DNA of 64,000 nucleotides from positions 744,001-808,000 of the forward strand of contig NZ_OY780933.1 of NCBI RefSeq assembly GCF_963676065.1, read 5' to 3'. Position numbers and translations under genes: made by a program. Below the pieces are notes generated by a model. That model worked only from the letters and a program-made list of their open reading frames with translations. It had not been told where the DNA came from and did no database searches. How positions within the stretch are numbered: position 1 is the first letter of the stretch; each line of letters starts with the position of its first letter. Below, one piece after another: positions 7,593 to 15,682 of the stretch. This DNA is from Maridesulfovibrio sp. (GTDB lineage Bacteria > Desulfobacterota > Desulfovibrionia > Desulfovibrionales > Desulfovibrionaceae).

Positions 7593-8909
7593 ATGATGGA
7601 TGTTCTAATGCTGTCAAGGCTGCAATTTGCCATGGCAACAATGTTCCACTTCATTTTCGTACCACTCACACTGGGGCTTTCCGTACTGGTTGCCATCATG
7701 GAAACCATGTACGTGCGCACAAATAAAGATATTTATCTGCGCATGACCAAATTCTGGGGAAAGCTATTCGTCATCAACTTTGTTCTTGGTGTCGTAACTG
7801 GAATCACCCTTGAATTCCAGTTCGGTACCAACTGGTCCCGCTATTCTGAATATGTTGGAGACATCTTTGGATCGCTGCTGGCAGTCGAAGCAACAGTTGC
7901 ATTTTTTATGGAATCAACTTTTCTGGCCGCATGGATTTTCGGCTGGAAAAAACTCTCCCCCAAAATGCACGCCGCATCCATCTGGATTGTCGCAATTGCT
8001 TCCAACATTTCCGCCATCTGGATCATCCTTGCCAATGGCTGGATGCAGCATCCAGTCGGTTATGTGATGCGTAACGGTCGCGCGGAACTGGAAAATTTCG
8101 GAGAAGTACTCAGCAACACCTTTGCATGGGGACAGTTTCTCCATAACGCTTTCGGTTCTTTTATTGTGGCTAGCTTCTTTATCATGAGCATCAGTGCTTA
8201 CCACCTGCTCAAAAAGAATGAAGTGGAATTCTTCAACAAGTCTTTTAAACTTGGCCTCGCCACAGCATTCATTTTCTCAATCCTCGTAGCAGTACAGGGC
8301 CACAGCCACGCACAGGACGTAGCCGTACACCAGCCGGAAAAGCTCGCGGCGATGGAGTCCCTTTGGGACACCGCTCCTGACGGCGCACCTATGTACCTGC
8401 TTAGTATGCCTGACGAAAAAAACGAAAAAAACGCTGTTGAATTCCTCGGAATTCCCGGCGGCCTGAGTTTTCTCGCTTTCAACAGCTTTGATGCTCCGGT
8501 CAAAGGACTCAAGGAATGGCCCAAGGAAGACCGTCCTCCCGTACTGGTAACATTCCTTTCCTTCAGACTTATGGTCGGTCTTGGCACCCTCTTCCCGATA
8601 CTCTGTATCTGGGGCTGGAGAAACCGCAAGAATCTGGTCGAAAACAAGCTCTACTTGCGGATAATGCTCCTGGCTCTCCCGCTGCCTTACGTCTCCATGT
8701 GGGCAGGTTGGGCGGTTGCCGAGGTTGGACGCCAGCCATGGATTGTTTACGGCATGATGAAGACTACTGACGCAGTTTCGCCCATTGCGACAGGTCAGGT
8801 GGCTTTCTCCTTCATAGCCCTGACCTCCCTCTACACCCTGCTGGGTGCGGCTGAAATCTTCCTGCTGGCCAAGTTCGCCCGCAGGGGTCCTCAACCCGAA
8901 AAGGCCTAG
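7593..8909 (+). CDS. cydA: Cytochrome bd ubiquinol/menaquinol oxidase subunit I
   Basis: The quinol-oxidising, haem-carrying subunit of cytochrome bd in the cytoplasmic membrane. The sequence is 438 residues with about nine hydrophobic segments. H19 in MFHFIFVPL is the expected haem b595 ligand, and GWAVAEVGRQPW near residue 372-383 is the signature. The Q-loop between is short, as in the S-type oxidases. Two consecutive ATGs occur; AAGGAG is better spaced for the second, at 7596. cydB follows 23 bases downstream. The likely role is O2 scavenging at the membrane. Confidence 0.96.
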   Translation: MMDVLMLSRLQFAMATMFHFIFVPLTLGLSVLVAIMETMYVRTNKDIYLRMTKFWGKLFVINFVLGVVTGITLEFQFGTNWSRYSEYVGDIFGSLLAVEATVAFFMESTFLAAWIFGWKKLSPKMHAASIWIVAIASNISAIWIILANGWMQHPVGYVMRNGRAELENFGEVLSNTFAWGQFLHNAFGSFIVASFFIMSISAYHLLKKNEVEFFNKSFKLGLATAFIFSILVAVQGHSHAQDVAVHQPEKLAAMESLWDTAPDGAPMYLLSMPDEKNEKNAVEFLGIPGGLSFLAFNSFDAPVKGLKEWPKEDRPPVLVTFLSFRLMVGLGTLFPILCIWGWRNRKNLVENKLYLRIMLLALPLPYVSMWAGWAVAEVGRQPWIVYGMMKTTDAVSPIATGQVAFSFIALTSLYTLLGAAEIFLLAKFARRGPQPEKA

Positions 8910-8932
8910 TTAGCCTGTAAGTCAAGGAGATT

Positions 8933-9952
8933 ATGATGCTTGAATCAATCTGGTTCTTACTATGGGGACTGCTTTGGGCCATTTATTTCATGCTCGACGG
9001 GTATGATCTGGGTCTCGGAGCAATGATGCCTTTTATTGCTAAAACGGAAAAAGACCGTAAAGTTATCCATAACGCCATTGGTCCCTTCTGGGACGGTAAC
9101 GAAGTATGGCTGATTACCGCTGGTGGTGTAACCTTTGCCGCATTTCCAAAAGCCTACGCTGTAATGTTCAGCGGACTCTATACCGCGCTGATGCTGCTGC
9201 TTATCGCCCTCATTGTTCGCGGTGTGGCTTTTGAATTCCGCGCACTGATGGAAAGCGACCGCGGACGTAAGTTCTGGGACGCCTGCTTTGTAGTCGGCAG
9301 TTTCCTGCCCGCCCTCCTGCTCGGTGTTGCATTTGCCAACATCTTCATGGGAATACCCATTGACGGCGAAGGCGTATTCCAGGGCAACATCTTCACACTG
9401 CTCAATCCTTACGGACTCGGCGGCGGTATTCTTTTCGTGCTCCTCTTTGCGCAGCACGGACTGCTCTGGCTTGCTGCGCGTACCGAGGATGGCGAACTCA
9501 ACCAGCGCGCCGCAGACCTTGCTTCAACACTCTGGCCGGTACTGGCAACAGTTTTTATTGCCTTTCTGGCACTTACCGGAGTATATACACATCTTCTCGG
9601 TAACTTCCTCGCCTACCCGGCACTGTTACTGATTCTTCTGATTCCGATCTTTGCTCTTGTTAAGGTCCGCACTCTTATATCAGCACGCAAGTGGTGGAAG
9701 GCATGGATCAGCTCCGCTGTACTCATTGTGTCCACTACCTTGTTCGGTGTGATCGGATTGTTCCCGGCCCTGCTGCCTTCCAGCATTAACCCGGCATACT
9801 CGATCACTATTCACAATGCTGCTTCAAGTCAGCTGACCCTTAAGATAATGCTGACGGTCGCATTAATCATGGTCCCCATCGTCATCGCTTACCAATTCTG
9901 GATGCATAAGATGTTTGCAACCAAGATTACTGATGAAGATCTGGGCTATTAA
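8933..9952 (+). CDS. cydB: Cytochrome bd oxidase subunit II
   Basis: The second membrane subunit of cytochrome bd, 339 residues with about eight hydrophobic segments. Conserved family blocks include YFMLDGYDLGLGAMMP at the N-terminus, GPFWDGNEVWLI and the C-terminal helices. Two consecutive ATGs occur again, and the second (8936) has the better Shine-Dalgarno spacing. It is co-transcribed with cydA, and the ferritin gene follows 26 bases later. Confidence 0.96.
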   Translation: MMLESIWFLLWGLLWAIYFMLDGYDLGLGAMMPFIAKTEKDRKVIHNAIGPFWDGNEVWLITAGGVTFAAFPKAYAVMFSGLYTALMLLLIALIVRGVAFEFRALMESDRGRKFWDACFVVGSFLPALLLGVAFANIFMGIPIDGEGVFQGNIFTLLNPYGLGGGILFVLLFAQHGLLWLAARTEDGELNQRAADLASTLWPVLATVFIAFLALTGVYTHLLGNFLAYPALLLILLIPIFALVKVRTLISARKWWKAWISSAVLIVSTTLFGVIGLFPALLPSSINPAYSITIHNAASSQLTLKIMLTVALIMVPIVIAYQFWMHKMFATKITDEDLGY

Positions 9953-9978
9953 AAATCCCATTACGGAGAAACCCAACA

Positions 9979-10485
9979 ATGTCTAATAAGGTTCTTGAAA
10001 AAGCTCTTAACGAGCAGCTCAATGCTGAAATGTACTCTGCTTACCTTTACCTTTCCATGTCCGCTTACTTCAGCGATCTCGGATTGGACGGTTTTGCCAA
10101 CTGGATGCGGGTACAGGCACAGGAAGAACAATTCCACGCCATGAAGTTCTACGATTACATCAATGAACGCGGCGGACGCGTATTGTTATCCACCATCGAA
10201 GGTCCCAAAACTGAATGGGAATCCCCGCTGGACTGCGTTAAAGCCGTTCTTGAACACGAAAAACATGTAACCTCCCTTGTTAACAACCTCGTGGACCTCG
10301 CCATCACTGAAAAGGACCACGCCACCAACATCTTCCTGCAGTGGTTCGTAACCGAACAGGTTGAAGAGGAAGATAACGTAAACGCAGTGCTGAACAAACT
10401 GCGTCTGCTGGAAGGGGAAGGCAACGGTATGTTCATTCTCGATAAGGAACTGTCCACCCGCGTATTCAACGCACCCGCTGAATAG
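9979..10485 (+). CDS. ftnA: Bacterial non-haem ferritin
   Basis: A 168-residue ferritin that oxidises and stores iron in a 24-mer shell. The ferroxidase-site residues E17, E50 and H53 (QAQEEQFHAMKFYD) and the later EVEEED-type glutamates (VTEQVEEEDNV) are visible. It has no haem-ligand methionine context as in bacterioferritin. CGGAGA lies before the ATG. It is the last gene of the oxygen block and ends in a strong terminator that is duplicated 2 kb downstream. It limits free iron and so Fenton chemistry. Confidence 0.95.
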   Translation: MSNKVLEKALNEQLNAEMYSAYLYLSMSAYFSDLGLDGFANWMRVQAQEEQFHAMKFYDYINERGGRVLLSTIEGPKTEWESPLDCVKAVLEHEKHVTSLVNNLVDLAITEKDHATNIFLQWFVTEQVEEEDNVNAVLNKLRLLEGEGNGMFILDKELSTRVFNAPAE

Positions 10486-10509
10486 TTCCCGTATCGCAAG
10501 GCACAAAAG

Positions 10510-10554
10510 AAGTCCCCCGAAGCGCCGCTTCGGGGGACTTTGTTTTGGAAATAT
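10510..10554 (+). repeat. 45-bp direct repeat, copy 1, containing the ferritin terminator
   Basis: This copy is identical to 12486-12530 over all 45 bases. It contains a 14-bp perfect hairpin (AGTCCCCCGAAGCG / CGCTTCGGGGGACT) with TTTGTTTT after it, so it is a Rho-independent terminator. It also contains a further GGAAATAT tail that is not needed for termination but is identical in both copies. Confidence 0.9.
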
Positions 10555-10579
10555 CCCTATGTAACAGGCAGAGGCACAA

Positions 10580-10606
10580 CGTAAATATCGATTAACAATA
10601 TTTACG
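10580..10606 (+). promoter_or_regulatory. Perfect 9-bp inverted repeat upstream of the deaminase gene
   Basis: CGTAAATAT and ATATTTACG are separated by nine bases and end 59 bases before the ATG. It could be an operator, or the hairpin of a leader or small RNA. AvcD genes of Vibrio have an inhibitory small RNA just upstream; only about 110 bases are available for one here. Confidence 0.5.
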
Positions 10607-10665
10607 AACTCCAATCTATGCATGATGCTTTTTTTTTGATACATAACCCCTCAAAAGGAGGGTCT

Positions 10666-12201
10666 ATGAACAAAGAAAATACCGCAAAAGAACTCACAAA
10701 GGTTTCAACTCACAAAGGCAAAGAAAATATAACCAAGAGGATTAATTCAAGGAAAAGAACAGATTTAGTTGTTGCTATATGTGGACAACTTGGGAGTGGA
10801 ACGTCAACAGTCAGCAAAGAGATTAAGTCTATCTTTGAAAGCTTCAACTATACTGTATACACTGTAAAATTAAGCAAAATTATACAGGAAGAACGGTCTG
10901 TTACCACAAAGGGATTAAGTAAGTTACAACGCATTAAAGAATTACAAGAAAATGGTAATTATATGCGGCTCAATTATAGTCATAGTGTCCTTGCTGAATT
11001 TGCTGTAAAACAAGTGCATACCTATAGAGCAGGAGCAGATACAGATAGAGACATTGATGATGAACGCTTCGTTGTTCTCATAGACAGCATCAAACATCCT
11101 GAAGAATACGATCTTCTCAATCTTGTTTATGGAAATTCTTTCTTCCAAATAGGTGTATTATGCCCTGAAAATCAACGAAAACAAAGATTAATTGTTAATG
11201 CAGACGCTACACCTGAAATTGCAACAAAATTAATCGAAAAAGACAAAAAAGAAAACAAACCTCATGGGCAAAAAACTATTAACGCTTTGTATCAGTCCGA
11301 CTTCTTCCTTTACAATGAAAAAGACAATATTTCTAACATTCGTACTAAATTGAACAGATTCATAAGCCTGATAATGTCTGATATTACTATCACACCAACA
11401 GTAGAAGAATATGCAATGTTTCTTGCCCAAGGGTCAGCTCTTCGGTCAGGATGCCTTTCACGGCAAGTAGGGGCGGCTATCCTTGATGAACATAATGAAA
11501 TCATTGCTACCGGGCGTAATGATGTTCCAAAATTTGGTGGCGGTCTTTACTGCGAAAATGATTTAACAAACGATAACAGATGCATTCATAGGTACAACTC
11601 AGGATGTAAGAACACAGAGTATAAAAATGCTATCAAAGATGAAATTATAAGCACAATTTCTGATTATATAAAAACTGGTTTAAACATAGAAGAAATAGCA
11701 GATAATTTATTTAAAATTGATAAGATAAAAAATCTGACTGAATTTTCACGATCTATACATGCCGAAATGGATGCAATCACAACAGCTGCAAGGACTGGCA
11801 ACAAGTCGTTAAAAAACGCAAAACTATTTTGCACCACATACCCGTGCCATAACTGCGCTAGACATATTGTTGCAAGCGGCATAAGTACCGTTTACTATAT
11901 TGAACCATATGAAAAAAGCTTAGCTTTAAAACTCCACGACGACTCTATTGAATTTGATGCTGCATATTCATATAATGGGAAAAAGCTCAAAATTATTCCT
12001 TTTGAAGGAGTCTCTCCTAAAAAGTATATAGATCTTTTCGTTGCTGAAGATAGAAAAAAGAAACAAAAGGAACCAATCGATAGAACTGAAGTTTCCCCCG
12101 CTATTGCCAACCTAAAGGAAAGCGTTGAACTCTATGAAAAAGTTGTGATTGACAATATGGTTGATCGCGAAATTATCCCTGCCCCTCAAAAGCCTAAATA
12201 A
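10666..12201 (+). CDS. AvcD-type deoxycytidine nucleotide deaminase (anti-phage family)
   Basis: This 511-residue protein has an N-terminal P-loop kinase-like domain (C39-GQLGSGTST, residues about 35-230) and a C-terminal cytidine/deoxycytidylate deaminase domain with the zinc motif HAE (H365, E367) and PCHNC (C394, C397). This two-domain layout is that of AvcD and related anti-phage dCTP deaminases, which deplete dCTP/dCMP during infection. It is longer than housekeeping dCMP deaminases (about 150-200). The start is the ATG at 10666 behind AAAGGAGGG. The gene is clearly AT-richer than its neighbours and rich in AGA, ATA and TTA codons. It lies between two copies of a 45-bp repeat, which suggests acquisition. 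Confidence 0.88.
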   Translation: MNKENTAKELTKVSTHKGKENITKRINSRKRTDLVVAICGQLGSGTSTVSKEIKSIFESFNYTVYTVKLSKIIQEERSVTTKGLSKLQRIKELQENGNYMRLNYSHSVLAEFAVKQVHTYRAGADTDRDIDDERFVVLIDSIKHPEEYDLLNLVYGNSFFQIGVLCPENQRKQRLIVNADATPEIATKLIEKDKKENKPHGQKTINALYQSDFFLYNEKDNISNIRTKLNRFISLIMSDITITPTVEEYAMFLAQGSALRSGCLSRQVGAAILDEHNEIIATGRNDVPKFGGGLYCENDLTNDNRCIHRYNSGCKNTEYKNAIKDEIISTISDYIKTGLNIEEIADNLFKIDKIKNLTEFSRSIHAEMDAITTAARTGNKSLKNAKLFCTTYPCHNCARHIVASGISTVYYIEPYEKSLALKLHDDSIEFDAAYSYNGKKLKIIPFEGVSPKKYIDLFVAEDRKKKQKEPIDRTEVSPAIANLKESVELYEKVVIDNMVDREIIPAPQKPK

Positions 12202-12299
12202 AAACATTTCAGCTTCAAACAACCATTTTATTATGATACTTTGAAGTTGAAATTTATTGAAAGCCAAGGTAAGGCTTATAAAAATTTGCGGGGTAAACG
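12202..12299 (+). other. Structured spacer between the deaminase gene and the small ORF
   Basis: It holds a 14-position stem, ATTTCAGCTTCAAA (12206-12219) with TTTGAAGTTGAAAT (12240-12253), with one G-U pair and a 20-base loop. A smaller AAGCC/GGCTT hairpin follows. No T-run follows the large stem, so it is a poor terminator and may be a functional RNA element or mRNA-stabilising hairpin. Confidence 0.45.
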
Positions 12300-12470
12300 A
12301 TGCCACAACTAAGATCAAATTCGGATATTACTAAAAGATCGCAAAAAGAGAAGAATGGAAAAATTCTTTACCTAAACAAAAATATCCGTGACCAAGAAGA
12401 AGCAAATAAACGCCACAAAGAAATGATACTATACCGCGCAGTCCAAGATGCCAAAAAGCTCAATTGGTAA
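12300..12470 (+). CDS. Small basic ORF beside the deaminase gene
   Basis: The ATG at 12300 opens 56 codons ending in TAA, with GGGGT about five bases upstream. The product is rich in Lys, Arg, Asn and Gln (starting MPQLRSNSDI, ending DAKKLNW), with no membrane segment or signal peptide. It shares the AT-rich composition of the deaminase gene and lies inside the same repeat-bounded islet. I do not recognise a family. A small regulator or antitoxin-like partner is possible, but this rests only on position. Confidence 0.5.
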   Translation: MPQLRSNSDITKRSQKEKNGKILYLNKNIRDQEEANKRHKEMILYRAVQDAKKLNW

Positions 12471-12485
12471 AAGCTATTACGTACA

Positions 12486-12530
12486 AAGTCCCCCGAAGCG
12501 CCGCTTCGGGGGACTTTGTTTTGGAAATAT
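12486..12530 (+). repeat. 45-bp direct repeat, copy 2
   Basis: This copy is identical to 10510-10554, including the 14-bp terminator hairpin and the GGAAATAT tail. Together the two copies bound a 1.93-kb segment. The flanks outside the repeats (ferritin end at left, EF-hand gene at right) have normal composition. On the minus strand this copy can also terminate the EF-hand gene. Confidence 0.9.
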
Positions 12531-12559
12531 AAAAGTAGGCTCTGTAAAAATCAGCGAAT

Positions 12560-13354
12560 TTAATATTCAAATTCTACGGTCGACTGTGCGGCTGAGGCGA
12601 AAAATCCGGCAGCCTGTTCCTGATAAGCCCGGACTCCGGCCATATGCCTGGCGGAGGGGCCCTTCATCTTTTCGCTCTCTTCGGAGTCTTTATTCTGCTC
12701 AGCTTTAATACCTGCAGTTTTTTCGCTCTGCCTCAGCTCTTCCTCGGTAACAGTGCCGTCATTGTTTAAGTCATTGTTTAAGTCATTGTCCTCTTCATCA
12801 TCCTTTTTCCGGCTGAAAAAACGTTTATCGTACTCTTCTACGGCCTCAGAAAAAGTTTTATCACCACTCAGCCCCTGATCCTCTGTTTCTGATGCTGTTG
12901 CAGCGTTTATATCAGCCTGCGAGACCTTACCATCTCCGTCCGAATCAAGCATATTGAATGTATCTTCATCCAAACCGCTTTCTTCAAAACCCAGAAGACT
13001 CTGAGAGTTGTTCTTTTGGACGTTTGCGGCAAAATGTTCCGCCTGCTGCATATGTACATCAAGCTTGCCCAGCTCACTTTTCTGCTTCTGAATCCGTTCA
13101 ATCTCAGCCTGAACCTCATCAGCGGAGATTTTGCCGTTTCCGTCTATGTCATACTTATCAAATTTCTTTTTACGGAGGCCGGATTCATCAAGGTCAAGGA
13201 TACCATCACCATCCGTATCCTTTGATATCATTAATGAATCTATAAAATCAGCATCCTGACTATTCGGTGATATTTTTGATTCCTCAGGTACATTAGGAAC
13301 ACTATCTATATAAGACTGTGCACTCTCAGAACCGTCGATTCCAGAAATACTCAT
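12560..13354 (-). CDS. EF-hand calcium-binding protein
   Basis: A 264-residue, very acidic protein without a signal peptide. Three clear EF-hand loops are visible (DTDGDGILDLDE, DIDGNGKISADE, DSDGDGKVSQAD) and a fourth likely one (DLNNDGTVTEEE). The region before the fourth contains a 12-bp tandem duplication that gives LNNDLNND. The C-terminus is hydrophobic-aromatic (VEFEY). The start is the ATG at 13354 with AGGAG seven bases upstream. It may be a calcium buffer or a protein exported without a Sec signal. The role is unknown. Confidence 0.8.
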   Translation of the reverse strand: MSISGIDGSESAQSYIDSVPNVPEESKISPNSQDADFIDSLMISKDTDGDGILDLDESGLRKKKFDKYDIDGNGKISADEVQAEIERIQKQKSELGKLDVHMQQAEHFAANVQKNNSQSLLGFEESGLDEDTFNMLDSDGDGKVSQADINAATASETEDQGLSGDKTFSEAVEEYDKRFFSRKKDDEEDNDLNNDLNNDGTVTEEELRQSEKTAGIKAEQNKDSEESEKMKGPSARHMAGVRAYQEQAAGFFASAAQSTVEFEY

Positions 13355-13539
13355 CAAACTACTCCTAGCTGGGTTGGACTGGAAGAATGGAAAAAATTAC
13401 CTACTTAACATACGCTCGTATATGTATAGCAAATATCATTCCAGATATGAGGTGAGAAATCTGTAGTACCGGAATGCTACCACTGAAGTTCTTTTTTCTG
13501 CTAGACTGCCTCAATATAACTTTCAAAAGGAGACAGACA

Positions 13540-14097
13540 ATGGCTAAGAAAATTCTGATGATCGTCGGTGACTTTGTGGAAGACTACGAAGTAATGGTTC
13601 CTTTTCAGGCACTTCAGGCTATGGGCTTTGAGGTGGACGCCATATGCCCGGACAAAAAAGCAGGAGAACAGGTTGCCACTGCGGTCCATGATTTTGAATC
13701 CCAGCAGACCTACCTTGAACGCCCAGGTCACAACTTCACCATCAACGCTGACTTTGACAGTGTTAAAACCGGAGATTATGCTGCTCTTGTAGTTCCCGGA
13801 GGCAGAGCTCCCGAATATCTGCGCCTGAATGAAAAAGTGCTCGATATCGTCCGTGATTTTTCCGACCGGCCCATTGCTTCCATATGCCACGGACCGCAAC
13901 TTCTTGCGACAGCAGGAATGCTGAAGGGTAAAAAAGTCTCTGCCTATCCGGCATGCGCCCCAGAAGTAAAAATGGCCGGAGGGGAATATGTTGAAATAGG
14001 CATGGACGATGCCATTAGCGATGGTAATCTCATAACAGCTCCCGCATGGCCCGCCCATCCTAAATGGCTGCGCCTGCTGGCAGACCGCATCGGTTAA
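13540..14097 (+). CDS. DJ-1/PfpI-family protein
   Basis: A 185-residue cytoplasmic class-I glutamine-amidotransferase-like protein. The nucleophile elbow is [10 protein letters not shown] with C116, and the conserved acidic residue lies in [13 protein letters not shown] near residue 16. [11 protein letters not shown] is typical of the PfpI/YhbO branch, which has been tied to glyoxal or protein-repair activity and to stress survival. The start is the ATG at 13540 behind AAAGGAGA; the upstream in-frame extension has no ribosome site. It is not obviously in an operon. Confidence 0.88.
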   Translation: MAKKILMIVGDFVEDYEVMVPFQALQAMGFEVDAICPDKKAGEQVATAVHDFESQQTYLERPGHNFTINADFDSVKTGDYAALVVPGGRAPEYLRLNEKVLDIVRDFSDRPIASICHGPQLLATAGMLKGKKVSAYPACAPEVKMAGGEYVEIGMDDAISDGNLITAPAWPAHPKWLRLLADRIG

Positions 14098-14151
14098 TAC
14101 GGTTTTAACGGACCTTACCGTCAGCGGGGGCTAAGCATGCAAGGAATTCCC

Positions 14152-14418
14152 ATGTGTGAAATTTACGCATCCACCCCGCCGACGGAATATGAACAGATAA
14201 CCCGTTCTATCCGCATTAACGGCGCTGTAACCAGCATCCGTATTGAAAGACGGTTCTGGACAATTCTCGATGAACTGGCTGAGGAAGAGCAAAACAGCAC
14301 TGCTAAGTTCATCACCAAGCTTCACAATGAAGCCTACAACCTGAATGGTGAAATATCCAATTTCGCCTCTCTTCTACGTGTGGTCTGCACCACCTATCTG
14401 GTGAATAAAACTGCCTGA
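14152..14418 (+). CDS. Ribbon-helix-helix domain protein
   Basis: An 88-residue protein starting MCEIYASTPPTEYE. It matches the RHH_4 type: a short beta strand (RSIRINGAVTSIRIERRFW) followed by two helices (ILDELAEEEQNSTAKFITKLHNEA). Members are presumed DNA-binding regulators of unknown targets. I prefer the ATG at 14152 (AAGGAATTCCC upstream, family-typical N-terminus) over the one at 14137. A terminator follows at once. Confidence 0.8.
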   Translation: MCEIYASTPPTEYEQITRSIRINGAVTSIRIERRFWTILDELAEEEQNSTAKFITKLHNEAYNLNGEISNFASLLRVVCTTYLVNKTA

Positions 14419-14443
14419 CAGCTCGCACTAAATAAATCACTAC

Positions 14444-14475
14444 AAGCCCGCTTTCTTACAGCGGGCTTTTTTTTC
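14444..14475 (+). terminator. Rho-independent terminator
   Basis: AAGCCCGCT and AGCGGGCTT form a 9-bp stem with a seven-base loop, followed by eight T. Confidence 0.85.
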
Positions 14476-14569
14476 AGCTCATATTGACACGATTTTTCCA
14501 TACGTATACATCAAATACATATCGATTTTAAATAACATCTCAACTTAAAATGGCGACAATGAGGTCAAA

Positions 14570-15679
14570 ATGAACAAGCTCGTTTCCTCTTTCCTTTCTC
14601 TGATGATCATACTTTGCTTCTCCTTACCAGCCATAGGTGGGCCCAGAACCATTACAGATATGGCAGGACGCAAGGTGGAAATTCCCGCAAAAGTGGAAAG
14701 GGTGATCTGTTCCGGTCCGGGCTGCCTTAGGTACCTGACCTATCTGCAAGGCCAGAATATGGTTGTAGGCGTGGATTCTATCGAACGCCGTAAAACCAGA
14801 TTCGATGCCCGACCCTATGCCATCGCCAATCCGCAATTCAAAAACAAACCGCTGATCGGAGAATTCCGTGGTCACGACAATCCGGAGCTAATTCTCGGAC
14901 TAGAGCCACAGCCGCAGGTTATCTTCAAGACATACAAGGATATGGGGTATGATCCCGACGAGCTTCAAGCCAAAACCGGAATACCGGTAGTATGCTTATC
15001 CTACTGTAGTCTCGCGACCAAACGGGAAGCTATCTACAACTCGCTACAACTCATGGGTGAAATCATAGGCAGACAGGCGCGGGCCAAAGAGATCTGCGCT
15101 TTCATGGAAAATGAAATCAATGATCTAAAAAAGAGAACCGAAGATATCCCAAAAGAAAAACGCAGCACCTGCTATGTTGGCGGCATTGCCCAGAAAGGTC
15201 CGCACGGTTTGCAGTCCACCGAACCTGCATACCCACCCTTCCGCTTTGTAAATGCGCGTAACGTCGCCTGCCCGGCAAAAGGCAAAGGCAAACCGCTACA
15301 GCATACCAATGTATCCAAGGAACAAATCGTAGCCTGGAATCCGGAAATTCTCTTTGTGGATATATCCACTTCACAACTGGGTGAAAATGCAGGAGCCATT
15401 TATGAATTAACGACTGATCCGGCCTACATGTCCCTTGATGCGGTTTCTTCAGGTAATGTATACACCGTGCTCCCCTATAACTGGTATTCCCGCAACTACG
15501 GTTCCATCATTGCCGATGCATTTTACGTAGGTAAGGTGCTCTACCCGGAAAGATTCAAGGATATTGATCCGGAGATTAAAGCAAATGAAATATACTCCTT
15601 TATGGTCGGTAAACCGGTGCTGCAAACCATGGAAAAGGCATTTAGCGTTAAGGGCTTCCAGAAACTGGAGCTGTACTAG
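14570..15679 (+). CDS. ABC transporter periplasmic substrate-binding protein (FecB/BtuF-like)
   Basis: The binding protein of a metal or metallo-chelate importer. The N-terminus (residues 1-23, MNKLVSSFLSLMIILCFSLP, then AIGG) is a signal peptide. The body opens with TITDMAGRKVEIPAKVERVI, the standard TroA/FecB start. It is 369 residues, longer than many FecB proteins, and contains several cysteines (GPGCLRYL, SYCSLA, NVACPAKG). It is followed after three bases by the permease and then by the ATPase. The substrate cannot be read from sequence; iron chelate, corrinoid, molybdate and tungstate are all possible given the FmdE-like neighbour. Confidence 0.88.
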   Translation: MNKLVSSFLSLMIILCFSLPAIGGPRTITDMAGRKVEIPAKVERVICSGPGCLRYLTYLQGQNMVVGVDSIERRKTRFDARPYAIANPQFKNKPLIGEFRGHDNPELILGLEPQPQVIFKTYKDMGYDPDELQAKTGIPVVCLSYCSLATKREAIYNSLQLMGEIIGRQARAKEICAFMENEINDLKKRTEDIPKEKRSTCYVGGIAQKGPHGLQSTEPAYPPFRFVNARNVACPAKGKGKPLQHTNVSKEQIVAWNPEILFVDISTSQLGENAGAIYELTTDPAYMSLDAVSSGNVYTVLPYNWYSRNYGSIIADAFYVGKVLYPERFKDIDPEIKANEIYSFMVGKPVLQTMEKAFSVKGFQKLELY

Positions 15680-15682
15680 CCT

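Noticed and set aside
10555-10665. AvcI-like small RNA upstream of the deaminase
   Set aside because: The space is shorter than the known RNA and only one hairpin can be seen. It is kept as a hypothesis in the findings, not called as a gene.
10510-12530. CRISPR array, suggested by the exact repeat pair
   Set aside because: There are only two copies, 1.9 kb apart with genes between, and the repeat is a transcription terminator.
14480-14530. ModE- or Fur-type operator before the metal transporter
   Set aside because: An ATACGTAT palindrome is present, but it does not match the known patterns well enough to name a regulator.
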